This document shows, piece by piece, positions 12,677 through 13,200 of a DNA stretch of 13,200 bases (positions within the stretch are counted from its first letter, which is position 1; every line of letters begins with the position of its first letter). This DNA is from CAYNRG01 sp047974855 (lineage in GTDB: Bacteria > Bacillota_I > Bacilli_A > Erysipelotrichales > Erysipelotrichaceae), in the NCBI GenBank assembly GCA_047974855.1, contig JBKECT010000019.1, forward strand, positions 1 to 13,200, given 5' to 3'. A program made the position numbers and the translations under genes. The notes beneath the pieces are model-generated. The model worked only from the letters and a program-made list of their open reading frames with translations, did no database searches and was not told the DNA's origin.

Positions 12677-13200
12677 ATGGAAATAGACAACACTTTCAAA
12701 ACTCATCCTTTCCTCTTCCTGTTAGTGATCATTAATGGTTTTTTCACTGTCCCAATTTTGTCTTACATCATTGGATTCCAAGAAGGATTAAGCGATTCAA
12801 ATTTCACCGGTTTAGTTTCACAACCCTCTAAACTTCCGCTATTTTTAATCTGGTTTATTCCTACCTTTTTAATTTTAACCACCCTACTTTATCTTTTCTT
12901 TAAATCATTCGCAATCACTTCTTTACCTTTCTTCCCTTTCCCCTTATTAACCCTTTTTTCAGCTTTGTTTCCCTATACTAATGGACCTTCTTTTTTAGCT
13001 TTCCTCCATGTTTTTCTTGCTTATGCAGCTTTTTTATACTTGCACTTGCTCCTCAAACTTTGCCCACTCCCACAAGATACACCCCATAAATTCCTTTTAC
13101 CAATTTATTTATTATCTCTTAGCATATGCTTGGTACTTTCTGTCTACTGGGCATCCATTACCTTTTTAGTGGAAGTCGTTTATCTTTCATCATTATCTAT
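12677..13200 (+). CDS. Unrecognised multi-pass membrane protein, C-terminus outside the window
   Basis: The frame is open from ATG 12677 to the window edge, 174 codons without a stop. The product starts MEIDNTFKTHPFLFLLVIIN and has about five hydrophobic segments (roughly 12-34, 55-75, 82-100, 105-127, 140-172) separated by short loops. I do not recognise a family or a catalytic motif. There is no Shine-Dalgarno sequence before the ATG (the six bases are ACACCC), unlike every other gene here, and an extended -10 ends seven bases upstream, so a leaderless mRNA is likely. The alternative is that the true start is further downstream, but no good ribosome site was noticed. It is divergent from the lipoprotein gene and shares its control region. 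Confidence 0.65.
   Translation, partial: MEIDNTFKTHPFLFLLVIINGFFTVPILSYIIGFQEGLSDSNFTGLVSQPSKLPLFLIWFIPTFLILTTLLYLFFKSFAITSLPFFPFPLLTLFSALFPYTNGPSFLAFLHVFLAYAAFLYLHLLLKLCPLPQDTPHKFLLPIYLLSLSICLVLSVYWASITFLVEVVYLSSLS

Noticed and set aside
1..13200. Mobile elements, CRISPR arrays, phage genes, defence systems or frameshifted genes
   Set aside because: No repeats of suitable length, transposase or integrase motifs, spacer-repeat pattern or broken reading frames were found; gene content is housekeeping or metabolic.

Overview
The window reads as chromosomal DNA of a low-GC Gram-positive bacterium (Bacillota). The signs are an AT-rich sequence, strong Shine-Dalgarno sites of the AGGAGG/AGGTGAT type before almost every gene, parE divergent from plsY, class I-beta DAHP synthase with type II dehydroquinase, a Gx/NusG_II gene pair, and CCA ends encoded in the tRNA genes. 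UGA is used as a stop (aroC) and the tRNA-Trp has a CCA anticodon, so the genetic code looks standard. The class cannot be fixed from the sequence; Erysipelotrichia or a neighbouring group is a guess only. There is no sign of a phage, insertion sequence, CRISPR array or other mobile element.

Layout. Positions 1-930 (minus) hold the first 310 codons of parE, divergent from plsY (1048-1671, plus). A three-gene minus-strand unit follows: a VOC protein (3067-3540), an ArsC/Spx-fold protein (2720-3067) and a Gfo/Idh/MocA oxidoreductase (1685-2674). It ends in a terminator shared with plsY. Next come tRNA-Glu and tRNA-Trp (minus, 3798-3949), one base apart with their own promoter and terminator, and then udp, uridine phosphorylase (4066-4851, plus). 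A convergent minus-strand pair, a NusG_II-domain membrane protein plus a Gx-family integral membrane protein (4875-5789), has its own strong promoter.

The core is a compact shikimate operon on the minus strand (5842-11918), in transcription order aroB, aroC, aroE-aroK fusion, aroF, aroA, aroQ. Six genes carry all seven steps from PEP and erythrose-4-phosphate to chorismate. The genes overlap or abut, so translational coupling is likely. Upstream lies a thioredoxin-fold lipoprotein gene (11978-12598), probably in the same transcript. A divergent gene (12677 to the window edge, plus) encodes an unrecognised multi-pass membrane protein and looks leaderless.

The most notable observation is in the 59 bases between the lipoprotein gene and aroB. 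A 23-codon ORF with its own ribosome binding site contains consecutive Phe-Tyr-Trp codons, the three aromatic end products of chorismate. Those codons lie directly before, and inside a predicted hairpin that masks, the aroB ribosome binding site; the ORF ends inside aroB. This looks like a candidate aromatic-amino-acid-sensing leader peptide. It is an inference from one sequence and needs comparative or experimental support.
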